Positions 40,711 through 48,337 of a DNA stretch of 64,000 bases are shown here, one piece after another (the first letter of the stretch is position 1; each line of letters starts with the position of its first letter). Source of the stretch: a virus; the IMG/VR virus record IMGVR_UViG_3300012984_000014, positions 52,462 through 116,461 of that record; one strand, written 5' to 3'. The translations under genes and the position numbers were made by a program. The notes below the pieces were generated by a model. The model saw only the letters and a list, made by a program, of their open reading frames with translations, was not told where the DNA came from and ran no database searches.

Positions 40711-40908
40711 ATGACAACCGAACAACTCGAAGAACGCCAAGCACTCGCGGACGACATCGCGACCTCCTCCAAAGCAATCACCATCGCTCTGGAGTGCGCG
40801 GTTTCGTGCGAGACGGAAACCGACTTCATCGCCAACCTCGAAGACGCCGAGGCCCAGCTGGTGGACATGCTCCGTGAAGTCCGCGAGCTGAAGGCCACCC
40901 GTGGCTGA
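40711..40908 (+). CDS. small helical hypothetical protein
   Basis: A 65-residue acidic, helical protein (ALADDIATSSKAITIALECA, then DFIANLEDAEAQLVDMLREV), probably a helical hairpin or coiled coil. It follows P11 with almost no leader and overlaps the next gene by 8 bases. Function unknown. Confidence 0.55.
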   Translation: MTTEQLEERQALADDIATSSKAITIALECAVSCETETDFIANLEDAEAQLVDMLREVRELKATRG

Positions 40909-41137
40909 CGCAAAAAAGTACTGGAACGACAGTGCGCAACTCGCAAACTTCGCCGCTCGCATCCGACGCGAGTGGGGGCCGTGTTGGCACATAATGGTGC
41001 CCGCAATACGCGCGGCTGTCGTGGACCAATTCACTCTTGGCGTAATCCGTAGCCAAGAGCGAGAGAGCGTGCCCATGGCCGCAATCGACGAATTGGCACA
41101 GGCGATGCACGCCGCTATGGGAACAGAAAACGCCTGA
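40901..41137 (+). CDS. small hypothetical protein
   Basis: A 78-residue helical protein with a GTG start inside the end of the previous gene. It has an aromatic-basic N-terminal part (YWNDSAQLANFAARIRREWG) and a helical rest. No family recognised. Confidence 0.5.
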   Translation: MADAKKYWNDSAQLANFAARIRREWGPCWHIMVPAIRAAVVDQFTLGVIRSQERESVPMAAIDELAQAMHAAMGTENA

Positions 41138-41252
41138 TCAGCCAAGAAGGCGCAAACCCAGTAAACACATTTCACCAGACAGTCGTCCTATCGCGCCCCG
41201 GCGACGCGCACCACGCCCGGGACGCTCCACTCATTCGAGGAACAGCAACAAC

Positions 41253-41489
41253 ATGCCAGCCCGGAAAGCAACGCAACCACGGGACGCACCCCAGTTCGCA
41301 AAACAGCAACAACGACTAAATGCCGCCGTTCTCGAACGGGCACGCGGAAACGAGCAGGTGGCTCGCATCGAGTTGGCAGGCGCAAAGCGTCGCCTCCTCC
41401 TGGCGGCCGACGAATACGCGCGGAAGCAAGACCAAGCCGACCGATGCACCGCTGAACTTCGAATGCTCGAAGCCAGATACAAGAAGTGA
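41253..41489 (+). CDS. small coiled-coil protein
   Basis: A 78-residue charged helix throughout (QFAKQQQRLNAAVLERARG to MLEARYKK), likely a coiled coil. The start is set by an AGGA about 11 bases upstream, which is weak. It follows a 115-base gap without other signals. Confidence 0.45.
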   Translation: MPARKATQPRDAPQFAKQQQRLNAAVLERARGNEQVARIELAGAKRRLLLAADEYARKQDQADRCTAELRMLEARYKK

Positions 41490-41520
41490 ACGACCGACCA
41501 TTTGCAGCCTGGAGAGCAAC

Positions 41521-41733
41521 GTGGAACCAAAACCAGCAATGAACCCGAAAGTAAAGAGCAAACCGACGCCCGCGCCGAAGCCGCCGCCGCCGGACCCGCA
41601 CGAGGTGGCCGCCAAGGCGCTGACCGACGTCATCGGCATCCTCGGGCAACTCAACGATGACGACCGCGAGCGCGTTCTGAAGAGCGCGCAGGCCTACTTC
41701 TCTCCCCTCGCGAAAAAGGAATGGGAACGGTGA
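41521..41733 (+). CDS. small hypothetical protein with Pro-rich start
   Basis: A 70-residue protein. GTG 41521 has a GGAGAG site six bases upstream; ATG 41539 is an alternative. Lys/Pro-rich residues lead to a helical end (VAAKALTDVIGILGQL, then ERVLKSAQAYF). Coupled to the next gene (GTGA). Confidence 0.5.
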   Translation: MEPKPAMNPKVKSKPTPAPKPPPPDPHEVAAKALTDVIGILGQLNDDDRERVLKSAQAYFSPLAKKEWER

Positions 41734-41984
41734 GACACAGCGGCGCCATCCTCAAGAAGAACGTTCGGAGCATCACGCTTCGGTACGTCACGAAGCCCGG
41801 CAGCGCGGGCACGACACTTCACTACACGACGCTTCCACGAGCCCAGAAGGCGGCGAAGAGCAAGGTCGGATCTCGGCCGCGTCAGGACCCGGACGGGTAC
41901 TTGGTCGGGCCGGACGGCTGCTGCTTGTTCTTCAAAGGCGCGACGCTCGAAGAGCTCTTTCCAACCAAACAGGAAAACCAATGA
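41730..41984 (+). CDS. small basic hypothetical protein
   Basis: An 84-residue basic protein. GTG 41730 overlaps the previous stop and is preferred over the in-frame ATG 41721, which would extend the overlap. The strands SITLRYVTKPGSAGTTLHYT suggest a small beta fold. ATGA-coupled to the next gene. Confidence 0.5.
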   Translation: MRHSGAILKKNVRSITLRYVTKPGSAGTTLHYTTLPRAQKAAKSKVGSRPRQDPDGYLVGPDGCCLFFKGATLEELFPTKQENQ

Positions 41985-42430
41985 CCAAGCCAACTCATAA
42001 GCCACCGCCAGCACAGAAGTTCTCCAAGCCCCGTACGCCCATCACGCAATCCGGCGTCGATGCACTCCTGGACCAAGCCGTGGAGAATGGCTACCAAGAC
42101 GAGATCACACGCCAGGACCCCCGCTCGGTGGCTTGGGACATGCAGCGCTATTCGCCAGAGTGCGAGAACGAACCGACGGCGCGCCTGGTTCTCTTCATCG
42201 AAGACTGGCAGAAGCGCCATGTGCCCGCTTCTGAGACGCCCATCGCCGACGCTCTGCGATACTTGTCGGCGCTCGCCCTTGAGAAGGACCAAGGCCTAAA
42301 AACCAGCCAAGCCATCCACGTTTTGGAAGTGGCTCTGGAAGGCGAGCTTGGCGCTGAAGAACGCGCGGCGCACCCAATGCTCGACGTCTCCGTGGCCAAG
42401 GAACTTCGCAAGCACGTGAAGGAGTTCTGA
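41981..42430 (+). CDS. hypothetical helical protein
   Basis: A 149-residue protein, Lys/Pro-rich at the start and helical and acidic after that. No motif recognised. ATGA-coupled to the previous gene. Confidence 0.5.
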   Translation: MTKPTHKPPPAQKFSKPRTPITQSGVDALLDQAVENGYQDEITRQDPRSVAWDMQRYSPECENEPTARLVLFIEDWQKRHVPASETPIADALRYLSALALEKDQGLKTSQAIHVLEVALEGELGAEERAAHPMLDVSVAKELRKHVKEF

Positions 42431-42433
42431 GCC

Positions 42434-42685
42434 GTGCACCAGTTCACCGGAAAGTACACGGTCAAGTTCGAATTCCGCGTGCCGGGCGAGCCAACGTTCA
42501 AGCGTTGGATGGGTGACTTTGCCAGCGCGGATCCGAAGCACGCACGCAATTTAGTGACGGGGCAACTCAACATGCTGGGCTACGAAGTTGGAGCGCTCGC
42601 CGTGTACGACGGCGAATGGCTCGTGCTCGGCAACATCCTCCCGTTCGTGCCGGGCGAGCTTGTCCGGCTTCCGACCATCCACTGA
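42434..42685 (+). CDS. small beta-rich hypothetical protein
   Basis: An 83-residue protein with a GTG start. Strands YTVKFEFRVPGEP and GALAVYDGEWLVLG suggest a compact alpha/beta fold. No known family. The gap to the next gene is 7 bases. Confidence 0.5.
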   Translation: MHQFTGKYTVKFEFRVPGEPTFKRWMGDFASADPKHARNLVTGQLNMLGYEVGALAVYDGEWLVLGNILPFVPGELVRLPTIH

Positions 42686-42692
42686 GGCAAAT

Positions 42693-42953
42693 ATGGCAAT
42701 CACAGTCGACAAGGACGGCATCCCGACGAATCGACCACAGGTCACGTTCGTCGGAATTCGTGCGACCAACGTGTTCTTCATCCTCGGCGCGTGCCGGCGC
42801 GCCGCAATGAAAGAGGGCTGGACGACGGCACAATGGGCGCTACTCCGGGAGAAGTTCTTGGAGTTGGATCGAAGTGACGACCAAGGCGAGGCCGCGATGG
42901 CGTTGGCAACCCGATACTTCACCGTTCAAATCAACAACGCGGAGATAGGCTGA
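42693..42953 (+). CDS. small hypothetical protein
   Basis: An 86-residue protein. The strand-helix pattern (VTFVGIRATNVFFILGACRR) then helices (EGWTTAQWALLREKFL) reads as alpha/beta. The next ATG overlaps its stop (TGATG). Confidence 0.5.
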   Translation: MAITVDKDGIPTNRPQVTFVGIRATNVFFILGACRRAAMKEGWTTAQWALLREKFLELDRSDDQGEAAMALATRYFTVQINNAEIG

Positions 42954-43246
42954 TGGACCGGCTCACGCCGTTCGATCTCTACTCGACCGCCGAATTTGTG
43001 GCCGATAGCATCAAGCGCAAATTCGCAGGCAGCGCATCCCGGCGCTTGCAGGTGCAAATCTGCGAGAAGATCATCCTGCCGCTCGCGACCGACGAGGAGC
43101 TGCGGCGCGGGCTCGCCGCCGTCATCGGGCACGCGCGCGACGGGATCGAAACCATGCACACCGTCAACCACACGGAGCCAGGGAGCTCGCCGGAAGAGAA
43201 GGCGTTGATCTGGCTCCAAAAGCTGATTGGGGCGGCTCCGCTATGA
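42953..43246 (+). CDS. small helical hypothetical protein
   Basis: A 97-residue mostly helical protein (FVADSIKRKFAGSASRRLQV, then DEELRRGLAAVIGHARDG). It starts on the last base of the previous stop and is ATGA-coupled to the next. No family. Confidence 0.5.
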   Translation: MDRLTPFDLYSTAEFVADSIKRKFAGSASRRLQVQICEKIILPLATDEELRRGLAAVIGHARDGIETMHTVNHTEPGSSPEEKALIWLQKLIGAAPL

Positions 43247-43428
43247 ACGAGGAACAGAAGGCGCGCCTCCAGGAAGTCCGTGATGACGCGGAACGTGCTT
43301 ACAGGCGCGAGGACGACGAAGACGAACGGCGCGCACTTCGAATCAAGGTGGAAACGCTCGAAGCAGTCGCCTTTATCTTCGGCGTGGAACTGGACCACTT
43401 TGATCCGTACCCGACGAGGCGCGGGTGA
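43243..43428 (+). CDS. small charged hypothetical protein
   Basis: A 61-residue highly charged helix (RLQEVRDDAERAYRREDDED) with a short hydrophobic end. ATGA- and GTGA-coupled on its two sides. Function unknown. Confidence 0.5.
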   Translation: MNEEQKARLQEVRDDAERAYRREDDEDERRALRIKVETLEAVAFIFGVELDHFDPYPTRRG

Positions 43429-43592
43429 AACTCTCGCTCGCCTTCCGGCAAGCCGCGTGGTTGTGGTACGCCAAGGCCCAGATTCGACGCGACGGCGTTT
43501 GGATTTCACGGCCACCGGTGTTCGAAGAAGGCGAGTGGCAATCCATTCAGCTCAAGCAAGGCATCCAACCTAGTTACCCTGAGGCAAGATGA
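43425..43592 (+). CDS. 55-residue basic hypothetical protein
   Basis: A short GTG-started frame coupled on both sides, ending at TGA 43590-43592. Aromatic and basic (WLWYAKAQIRRDGVWISR). The DNA near its end contains AACCTAGTTACCCTG, close to the regulatory element seen elsewhere. Confidence 0.45.
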   Translation: MKLSLAFRQAAWLWYAKAQIRRDGVWISRPPVFEEGEWQSIQLKQGIQPSYPEAR

Positions 43593-43720
43593 ATTTTGAA
43601 AAGGCATCGCGAATTGTGGGGCTGATCGCATACATGCTCGCTGGAATGTTTGTAGCGCGCATGTATGACGATTGTCGCCGTTCGCGCCAATGTCCGCATC
43701 CAATCACGGTTTGCAAATGA
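43589..43720 (+). CDS. 43-residue membrane peptide
   Basis: A short ATGA-coupled frame ending at TGA 43718-43720. Residues 8-25 form one hydrophobic segment (IVGLIAYMLAGMFVA), followed by a basic Cys-containing tail. Probably an inner-membrane peptide. Confidence 0.5.
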   Translation: MNFEKASRIVGLIAYMLAGMFVARMYDDCRRSRQCPHPITVCK

Positions 43721-44070
43721 AAGACACGCTGATCGTCACCCAGCGCATGGGAGACACGAGCCGTTTTCGAATCCAGTGGGCTTTCTCGGACGGCGAGCTT
43801 GGTGGATATCTTGGACAGGACAAGAACGACGGAGGAGAAGAGCCGCCCGAAGACAGAGACGCTTGGGAGCATTGGGCGGCCAGCAAGGCGGTGATGGGCC
43901 TTCCGGGCTCCGACCGGGATGACACGAGCACGTTTTGGGAGACAGAGGCCGGGGCGCGCGTCGCGCTCCGTCTCGCGAAGGCAGCTCTGAAACAAGCGAA
44001 GCCGTTGCCCGATTGGGCGAAGACGGCGTTGGCGGAGGGCTGGAAGCCTCCGAAGGGATGGAAGGCGTGA
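43717..44070 (+). CDS. hypothetical protein
   Basis: A 117-residue protein with ATG 43717 on the previous stop. A beta-rich first half (TLIVTQRMGDTSRFRIQW) is followed by an acidic loop (GGEEPPEDRD) and helices. No family. Confidence 0.5.
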   Translation: MKDTLIVTQRMGDTSRFRIQWAFSDGELGGYLGQDKNDGGEEPPEDRDAWEHWAASKAVMGLPGSDRDDTSTFWETEAGARVALRLAKAALKQAKPLPDWAKTALAEGWKPPKGWKA

Positions 44071-44441
44071 CTGAAAAACTTCGTTTGGCGCGGTCCATGC
44101 GGGTGAACGGCTTGAATTTCACTTGGACCAAAGAGGACTACTCCAACGACTTTTGGCAGTTGAAAGCCACGATGGGCTTGGCTGTTATAACTATCTGGCC
44201 AGATGCGAATGTTGGTTTTGACGCCGATGATGGAGCTTGGATCGCAAGCCGATGGTGCGCCAGCTATTCGCCGCTCAGCCCTGGGTGCGAAGTAACTGTG
44301 CATGGAAGGACACCTGAAACAGCGGTTGCCAACCTGATCAAGCAACTCCGAAAACTCGCGCACGACATAAACGAATCCACAGGGAGGCTGATCGCTCGTA
44401 TCAAGAGCGAAAAAGCGTCCAAGAAAGCGAAGGCATCTTGA
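44067..44441 (+). CDS. hypothetical protein with basic tail
   Basis: A 124-residue protein with a GTG start overlapping the previous stop. The middle is aromatic and beta-rich (NGLNFTWTKEDY, then GLAVITIWPDA), and the C-terminus is Lys-rich (RIKSEKASKKAKAS). No family. TTGA-coupled to the next gene. Confidence 0.5.
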   Translation: MTEKLRLARSMRVNGLNFTWTKEDYSNDFWQLKATMGLAVITIWPDANVGFDADDGAWIASRWCASYSPLSPGCEVTVHGRTPETAVANLIKQLRKLAHDINESTGRLIARIKSEKASKKAKAS

Positions 44442-44923
44442 CTGGCAAACGCAACGTCCGCCCGCGCTACGCGCCGCTGAAGGTCGGCACGGAGATCCGC
44501 CTGGTGAAGGAGGAGAAGTCGAAGGTGCGCGACCTCGATGGCGGCGTGGCTGAATACATCCGCTTTCGTGCGGGGACGACCGGCCGCATCACCGTACCGA
44601 AGCTGCCCAACGGCAACGTCGTGGTTGATATCTTCTTGGTCGACAAGGGCACGAAGGGCTACGAGATCACGCGCTCGAACGTCCGAGCCCTCCCCAGGCA
44701 GAAGAAGCCGTTGGGCAACTGCGTTCCCAAGGGCTTCGACCTCCTCAGCCCGGCCGAACGACTCTCCATGAAGCCGATGGCGGCCAAGAGTCTCGCAACG
44801 TCACTCGCCAACCAACGGCGAGCGAAGCGGGCGATGTTGGCGGCAATCCAGCACTACGCCGATTGCACGGCGAACGTCTCGCACAACCGTCGGCTTGCCA
44901 ACATCGAGTCGGGCCTGACGTGA
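44438..44923 (+). CDS. hypothetical protein, SH3/KOW-like start
   Basis: A 161-residue basic protein with a TTG start. The N-terminal half (VGTEIRLVKEEKSKVRDLDG, then RAGTTGRITVPKLPNGNVVV) resembles a small KOW-type barrel, and the C-terminal half is helical and basic. Possibly RNA- or DNA-binding. GTGA-coupled to the next gene. Confidence 0.5.
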   Translation: MTGKRNVRPRYAPLKVGTEIRLVKEEKSKVRDLDGGVAEYIRFRAGTTGRITVPKLPNGNVVVDIFLVDKGTKGYEITRSNVRALPRQKKPLGNCVPKGFDLLSPAERLSMKPMAAKSLATSLANQRRAKRAMLAAIQHYADCTANVSHNRRLANIESGLT

Positions 44924-45237
44924 TCAACCCCAGCGGCCCTCCAAGCCAATCGTTGCCTCCGCACATCGCGCTCGGGACCCTTCTCCTGGAGGTGAAGATG
45001 GTGTCGTTGACGTTCAATGGGATTGTCGTCACGGCGGACGTCGCCGACCGTGACAACCAGTATTGCACGACGACCATCACGGCCAACTTCGCGCGCTTAC
45101 CTATGGAAGATGACGCGGACCTTCTTCGGCGCGGGTTGAAGATCTTGGTCTGTCACGAGGTGGACGAGCAGATCAAGTGCAACGGCTTTCGGGTCTTCGA
45201 CCCGCACAACCCGGCCAACGTGGAAAGGCACTACTGA
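44920..45237 (+). CDS. hypothetical beta-rich protein
   Basis: A 105-residue frame from GTG 44920, which overlaps the previous stop. A stronger ribosome binding site (GGAGGTGAAG) directly precedes the in-frame ATG 44998, so the real product may be only 79 residues. The body is beta-rich (VSLTFNGIVVTADV). No family. Confidence 0.5.
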   Translation: MINPSGPPSQSLPPHIALGTLLLEVKMVSLTFNGIVVTADVADRDNQYCTTTITANFARLPMEDDADLLRRGLKILVCHEVDEQIKCNGFRVFDPHNPANVERHY

Positions 45238-45593
45238 TGAAGATGATGCCGGGCCAGACGCCCTACACGCCGGAGGAGCTGAATCGCCTCCAGGCGCTCG
45301 TTGGCTCGGCCATCGTGGCCGTGGAAGAGTTTGGCGAAGACGAGTTGGAATATTACACAGAAAGGAAGAAGAGATTGGAAGCAGCAAAGAGCAACTTGCC
45401 CCCGGTCGACCTCGTGGGGTGCGAAAAGAGCGTGTATGCCGTGATGGCTCGCGTCCGCGCGGCCGCTACGCGCGCGGGGTGGAACGCGCAACGCATCGGA
45501 GACTTCCGCGGGAAGCTCTTCACGGCCAACAATAACGAGGGCTACGAGGCCGCGATGAAGCTGGTGGCGACCGAATTCCAGGTGAAGTCGTGA
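45237..45593 (+). CDS. hypothetical helical protein
   Basis: A 118-residue protein beginning on the previous stop (TGATG). It has helical pieces (ELNRLQALVGSAIVAVEEFG and VYAVMARVRAAATRAGW) and no recognised motif. GTGA-coupled to the next gene. Confidence 0.5.
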   Translation: MKMMPGQTPYTPEELNRLQALVGSAIVAVEEFGEDELEYYTERKKRLEAAKSNLPPVDLVGCEKSVYAVMARVRAAATRAGWNAQRIGDFRGKLFTANNNEGYEAAMKLVATEFQVKS

Positions 45594-45808
45594 GCCAGGA
45601 GGCGCAAGCCTTCCCCGGCGAGCCGACCCCGAGCGAGCGGATCGCCATCGCGACGGCGCGCGTTGCACGAAGGAAGCAGGAGCTGGACAATGCCGTGGCC
45701 GAGTACGCCCTGGCCTGCCAAACGCTCGCCGTTGCCATCGAGCGCGCAGATCGCTTCCACGAGGCTCAGACCAACCCGGCGAACGAGAAGCCCGACGATC
45801 CAGCCTAA
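45590..45808 (+). CDS. small helical hypothetical protein
   Basis: A 72-residue acidic helix (ERIAIATARVARRKQELDNA, then EYALACQTLAVAIERAD), likely a coiled coil. Last gene before promoter P12. Confidence 0.5.
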   Translation: MSQEAQAFPGEPTPSERIAIATARVARRKQELDNAVAEYALACQTLAVAIERADRFHEAQTNPANEKPDDPA

Positions 45809-45810
45809 TA

Positions 45811-45879
45811 TCCACAGACTCAAAAAAAGATTCCACAGGTCAAAAAAGTTCTCGACGCCTGGAAGGGAAAGGTTATGCT
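45811..45879 (+). promoter_or_regulatory. phage promoter module P12
   Basis: TATCCACAG near 45810 is the left arm; the right arm is degraded (GCCTGGAAG). CAAAAAAAGATT and CAAAAAAGTT are present. CTCGAC lies at 45851-45856, with a 17-base spacer and TATGCT at 45874-45879. The ATG at 45887 is one base after the predicted start. Confidence 0.7.
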
Positions 45880-45886
45880 TAGGAAC

Positions 45887-46525
45887 ATGAACAAGCTCAT
45901 CCCCATCATCACAATCGCGTTCCTAGTCTTTGGCTGCAGCATGCCGGTCGAACAACCGCCCGCGGGAACGCCCGCGGAGCCGTGTCCGGTCGTGGAACCG
46001 CCGGTCCAGCAGGGCCCCGGCGTCAACCTCCCCACCGAGATTCAGATCTCTCCCGACTTCTCGGCGGAGCAGTTGGCGGGCATCCTTGAGGCTATTCACG
46101 ACTGGAGTGATCGCACGTACGGGGTCGCCAAGCTCAACCCGGTCATCGGTACGAATCCGGACGCGCCCTGCCAGCTCAATCCCGTTGACCACTTCGAGCC
46201 GGAGGAGGTCCACCGTGGCGGGCTCGCGAGCGGAAGCGGCATCCACTGTTCCATCCAGCTGGCGACCTCGGTCATCAAGCTGATCGACGCGCGGAAGACC
46301 TGGAACCAGGACACGGAGATGCTCGAAAAGAGCGACAACGACGTCACCGGCGTCACACGCATCTTCGCCCTGAAGCAGTTCGGGGCCATCTTTGGGATTC
46401 CACAGCTCGAAACGGGTCTGATGAGCGAGAACTACGACAAGAGCGACGACTTGGACGACCCGGCGCTGGCAGCCTTCTGCGGCCTCCACGAGTGCCCGAA
46501 CGGCTTCAAGGCTGGTGCACAGTGA
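45887..46525 (+). CDS. secreted lipoprotein, predicted leaderless
   Basis: A 212-residue protein. Residues 1-15 form a signal peptide (MNKLIPIITIAFLVF) and a lipobox FGC, so the Cys at about 17 would be acylated and the protein tethered to a membrane. The mature N-terminus is Pro-rich, followed by a folded domain with several Cys residues (CQLNP, CSIQL, CGLHEC). ATG 45887 is preferred over upstream GTG/ATG because it follows P12. No enzyme family is recognised. The frame overlaps the next gene start (TGATG). Confidence 0.7.
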   Translation: MNKLIPIITIAFLVFGCSMPVEQPPAGTPAEPCPVVEPPVQQGPGVNLPTEIQISPDFSAEQLAGILEAIHDWSDRTYGVAKLNPVIGTNPDAPCQLNPVDHFEPEEVHRGGLASGSGIHCSIQLATSVIKLIDARKTWNQDTEMLEKSDNDVTGVTRIFALKQFGAIFGIPQLETGLMSENYDKSDDLDDPALAAFCGLHECPNGFKAGAQ

Positions 46526-47649
46526 TGGCCATTGAAGACGGCGAGCGCCTTCTGATTAAGGCCTGGCGTGACACGCTCCGGAAGGGCGACCAAGTTGAGG
46601 TCCGCGACCGCAAGTCACCACGCCCGCGCCTCGGAAAGATCCTGAACACGACGGCGCGCGGTTGCGGCGTCCTGTACGAGAGCAACCACGACGGCTTCGC
46701 CTACTGGAACGACATCTACCCGCGCGCGGACCGGATGGAAAGCCTTCTGAAGAACTTCGACAAAACGGTGAGGCGCGCCACGCAGGGCGGAGCAACGATC
46801 GCCGACGTCGTGAAGATCAAGGGAGGCATCAGCCTAAAAGTCGTCCCTCCGCCGAAGCCGGAGCCCGTGGAAACAGAGCTCCCGCCCGCGCGTACGGCGC
46901 TCCCTTCGATGATTCGCATGACGCCTTCGGATCAGATGCCGACCGGCGCCCATTCGCACGGCCAAATAGTCGGAATGACGACGCCCGAGCCGGCTCCGAC
47001 AGAACCGCCTTCGCATCCCAAGCAGATGCAACCGGCCAAGGTCATCGTCGTGAAGCAGCCCAAGGTGGAACCTCCGCCCGTCAAGGCGTCCGACGTCATC
47101 GATTCGACCAAATTGAATCGCGAACAGATTGCTCAGGTCGAAGCTTCGTTGAAGACGCCCACGCGAACGTTTAAGCGCGGCGACGGGCGCGCCGCTCACG
47201 CGCTGACAGACATCGCCATCGCGCTCCGGACCGAACGGATCCGACGCGGCGAAACGCAGCGCGAGGCGTCCGTCACGTTGCGGATCTCCGCGCCCGTCCT
47301 CTCCCGGCTTGAGCTAGGCGTCGACCATCCGACGGATGACCAGCTGCTTTGCTACGTGGAACATTACAAGATGGACTTGAACACGCTCCTCCGCGCACGC
47401 GACGGACAAGAGGAGAACGTGCCCGAGGAGCCTCCGGCGAAGGTCGATCACATCGCGCCCGTCGGGCCTCCGCTCGCGCTTGTGATTCCGGAGCCCGAAC
47501 CGCCGAATGAGCGGCTGGACTGGCTCATGGACGTCATCGACTTCACCGAGCGTCTCAAGATCGCCATCCCGTTCCCGTCGGACGCCGAGAAGCGCCGTGC
47601 TTGGTACAAGGCAGCGCTGATGATGTTCGAGGTCCAAAATGGAAAGTAA
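46525..47649 (+). CDS. XRE/Cro-type helix-turn-helix protein with long linker
   Basis: A 374-residue protein. Residues 1-110 are a separate N-terminal domain (KGDQVEVRDRKSPRPRLGKI). A long Pro/Lys/Glu-rich linker follows. Residues about 225-295 match an XRE/Cro HTH: IALRTERIRRGETQREASVT, then LRISAPVLSRLELG. The C-terminus is Pro-rich and then helical. It is the most obvious transcription-factor gene near the CTCGAC promoter array. It would be co-transcribed from P12 with the lipoprotein. Confidence 0.65.
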   Translation: MAIEDGERLLIKAWRDTLRKGDQVEVRDRKSPRPRLGKILNTTARGCGVLYESNHDGFAYWNDIYPRADRMESLLKNFDKTVRRATQGGATIADVVKIKGGISLKVVPPPKPEPVETELPPARTALPSMIRMTPSDQMPTGAHSHGQIVGMTTPEPAPTEPPSHPKQMQPAKVIVVKQPKVEPPPVKASDVIDSTKLNREQIAQVEASLKTPTRTFKRGDGRAAHALTDIAIALRTERIRRGETQREASVTLRISAPVLSRLELGVDHPTDDQLLCYVEHYKMDLNTLLRARDGQEENVPEEPPAKVDHIAPVGPPLALVIPEPEPPNERLDWLMDVIDFTERLKIAIPFPSDAEKRRAWYKAALMMFEVQNGK

Positions 47650-48337
47650 ACGCGAGGTCTTCGTGCTGGAGGAGAATGGCGTTCCCGTTCGTTGCAACAC
47701 TGCGCAGATCGAAGCGTCCGACAGCGCCGACCGTCTCGTGCTCGCCGTCGAAGCCGGCGTGAGGATGGGTCGGCCCATCGGCGAAGAGCGCGTGGTGCGT
47801 TACGTCCCCGAGCACGCCAATCTCTGGTTGTTCCAGGCGAACGAGAACTGGACAGAGACGCAGCTGACCAACACCGGCCCGATTCAACCAATCCTTCAGC
47901 AAGACGTTGATGGAGGGCCGTGGACGTTCTCCCTGTACTTCATCGCGCCCGACTGGGACGCGGCGAAGCGCCTGATGGACGAGATGCAAGGCCACCGCGT
48001 CGGGTCTTACGTCGAGCACACCGTGCCCGAGCCCAAAACGCTGAAGGAGCGGACTCGACGATCCAAACACAGGCCGCATCGCTGGGTTTACAAGAATCTT
48101 TCGGGAGTCGACAGCGACTTGTTGAAGGCGGAGGGCGCAGAAGTGGCGAGCATCCGTGTGTGCAAGCGTTGCGGCCAAGTCAGGCGCTCCGTCCGCTTCC
48201 CACCGAAGAAGGGGGGGCTGTACCACGAAGTCAAGTCAGAGTGGCTCGCCGTCGTCGAAGATGGCGTGGCTAAAGTGGTTTCGTCGATGGTGCACGGCGC
48301 CGATTGGTTCCGTGGAGACAAGGCGTGCACCCAGTGA
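47639..48337 (+). CDS. hypothetical protein with zinc knuckle
   Basis: A 232-residue protein overlapping the previous gene by 11 bases. The N-terminal half is beta/alpha; a single CKRC near residue 175 lies in a basic region (RSKHRPHRWVYK). A Trp-containing C-terminus follows. No family recognised. Confidence 0.5.
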   Translation: MESKREVFVLEENGVPVRCNTAQIEASDSADRLVLAVEAGVRMGRPIGEERVVRYVPEHANLWLFQANENWTETQLTNTGPIQPILQQDVDGGPWTFSLYFIAPDWDAAKRLMDEMQGHRVGSYVEHTVPEPKTLKERTRRSKHRPHRWVYKNLSGVDSDLLKAEGAEVASIRVCKRCGQVRRSVRFPPKKGGLYHEVKSEWLAVVEDGVAKVVSSMVHGADWFRGDKACTQ

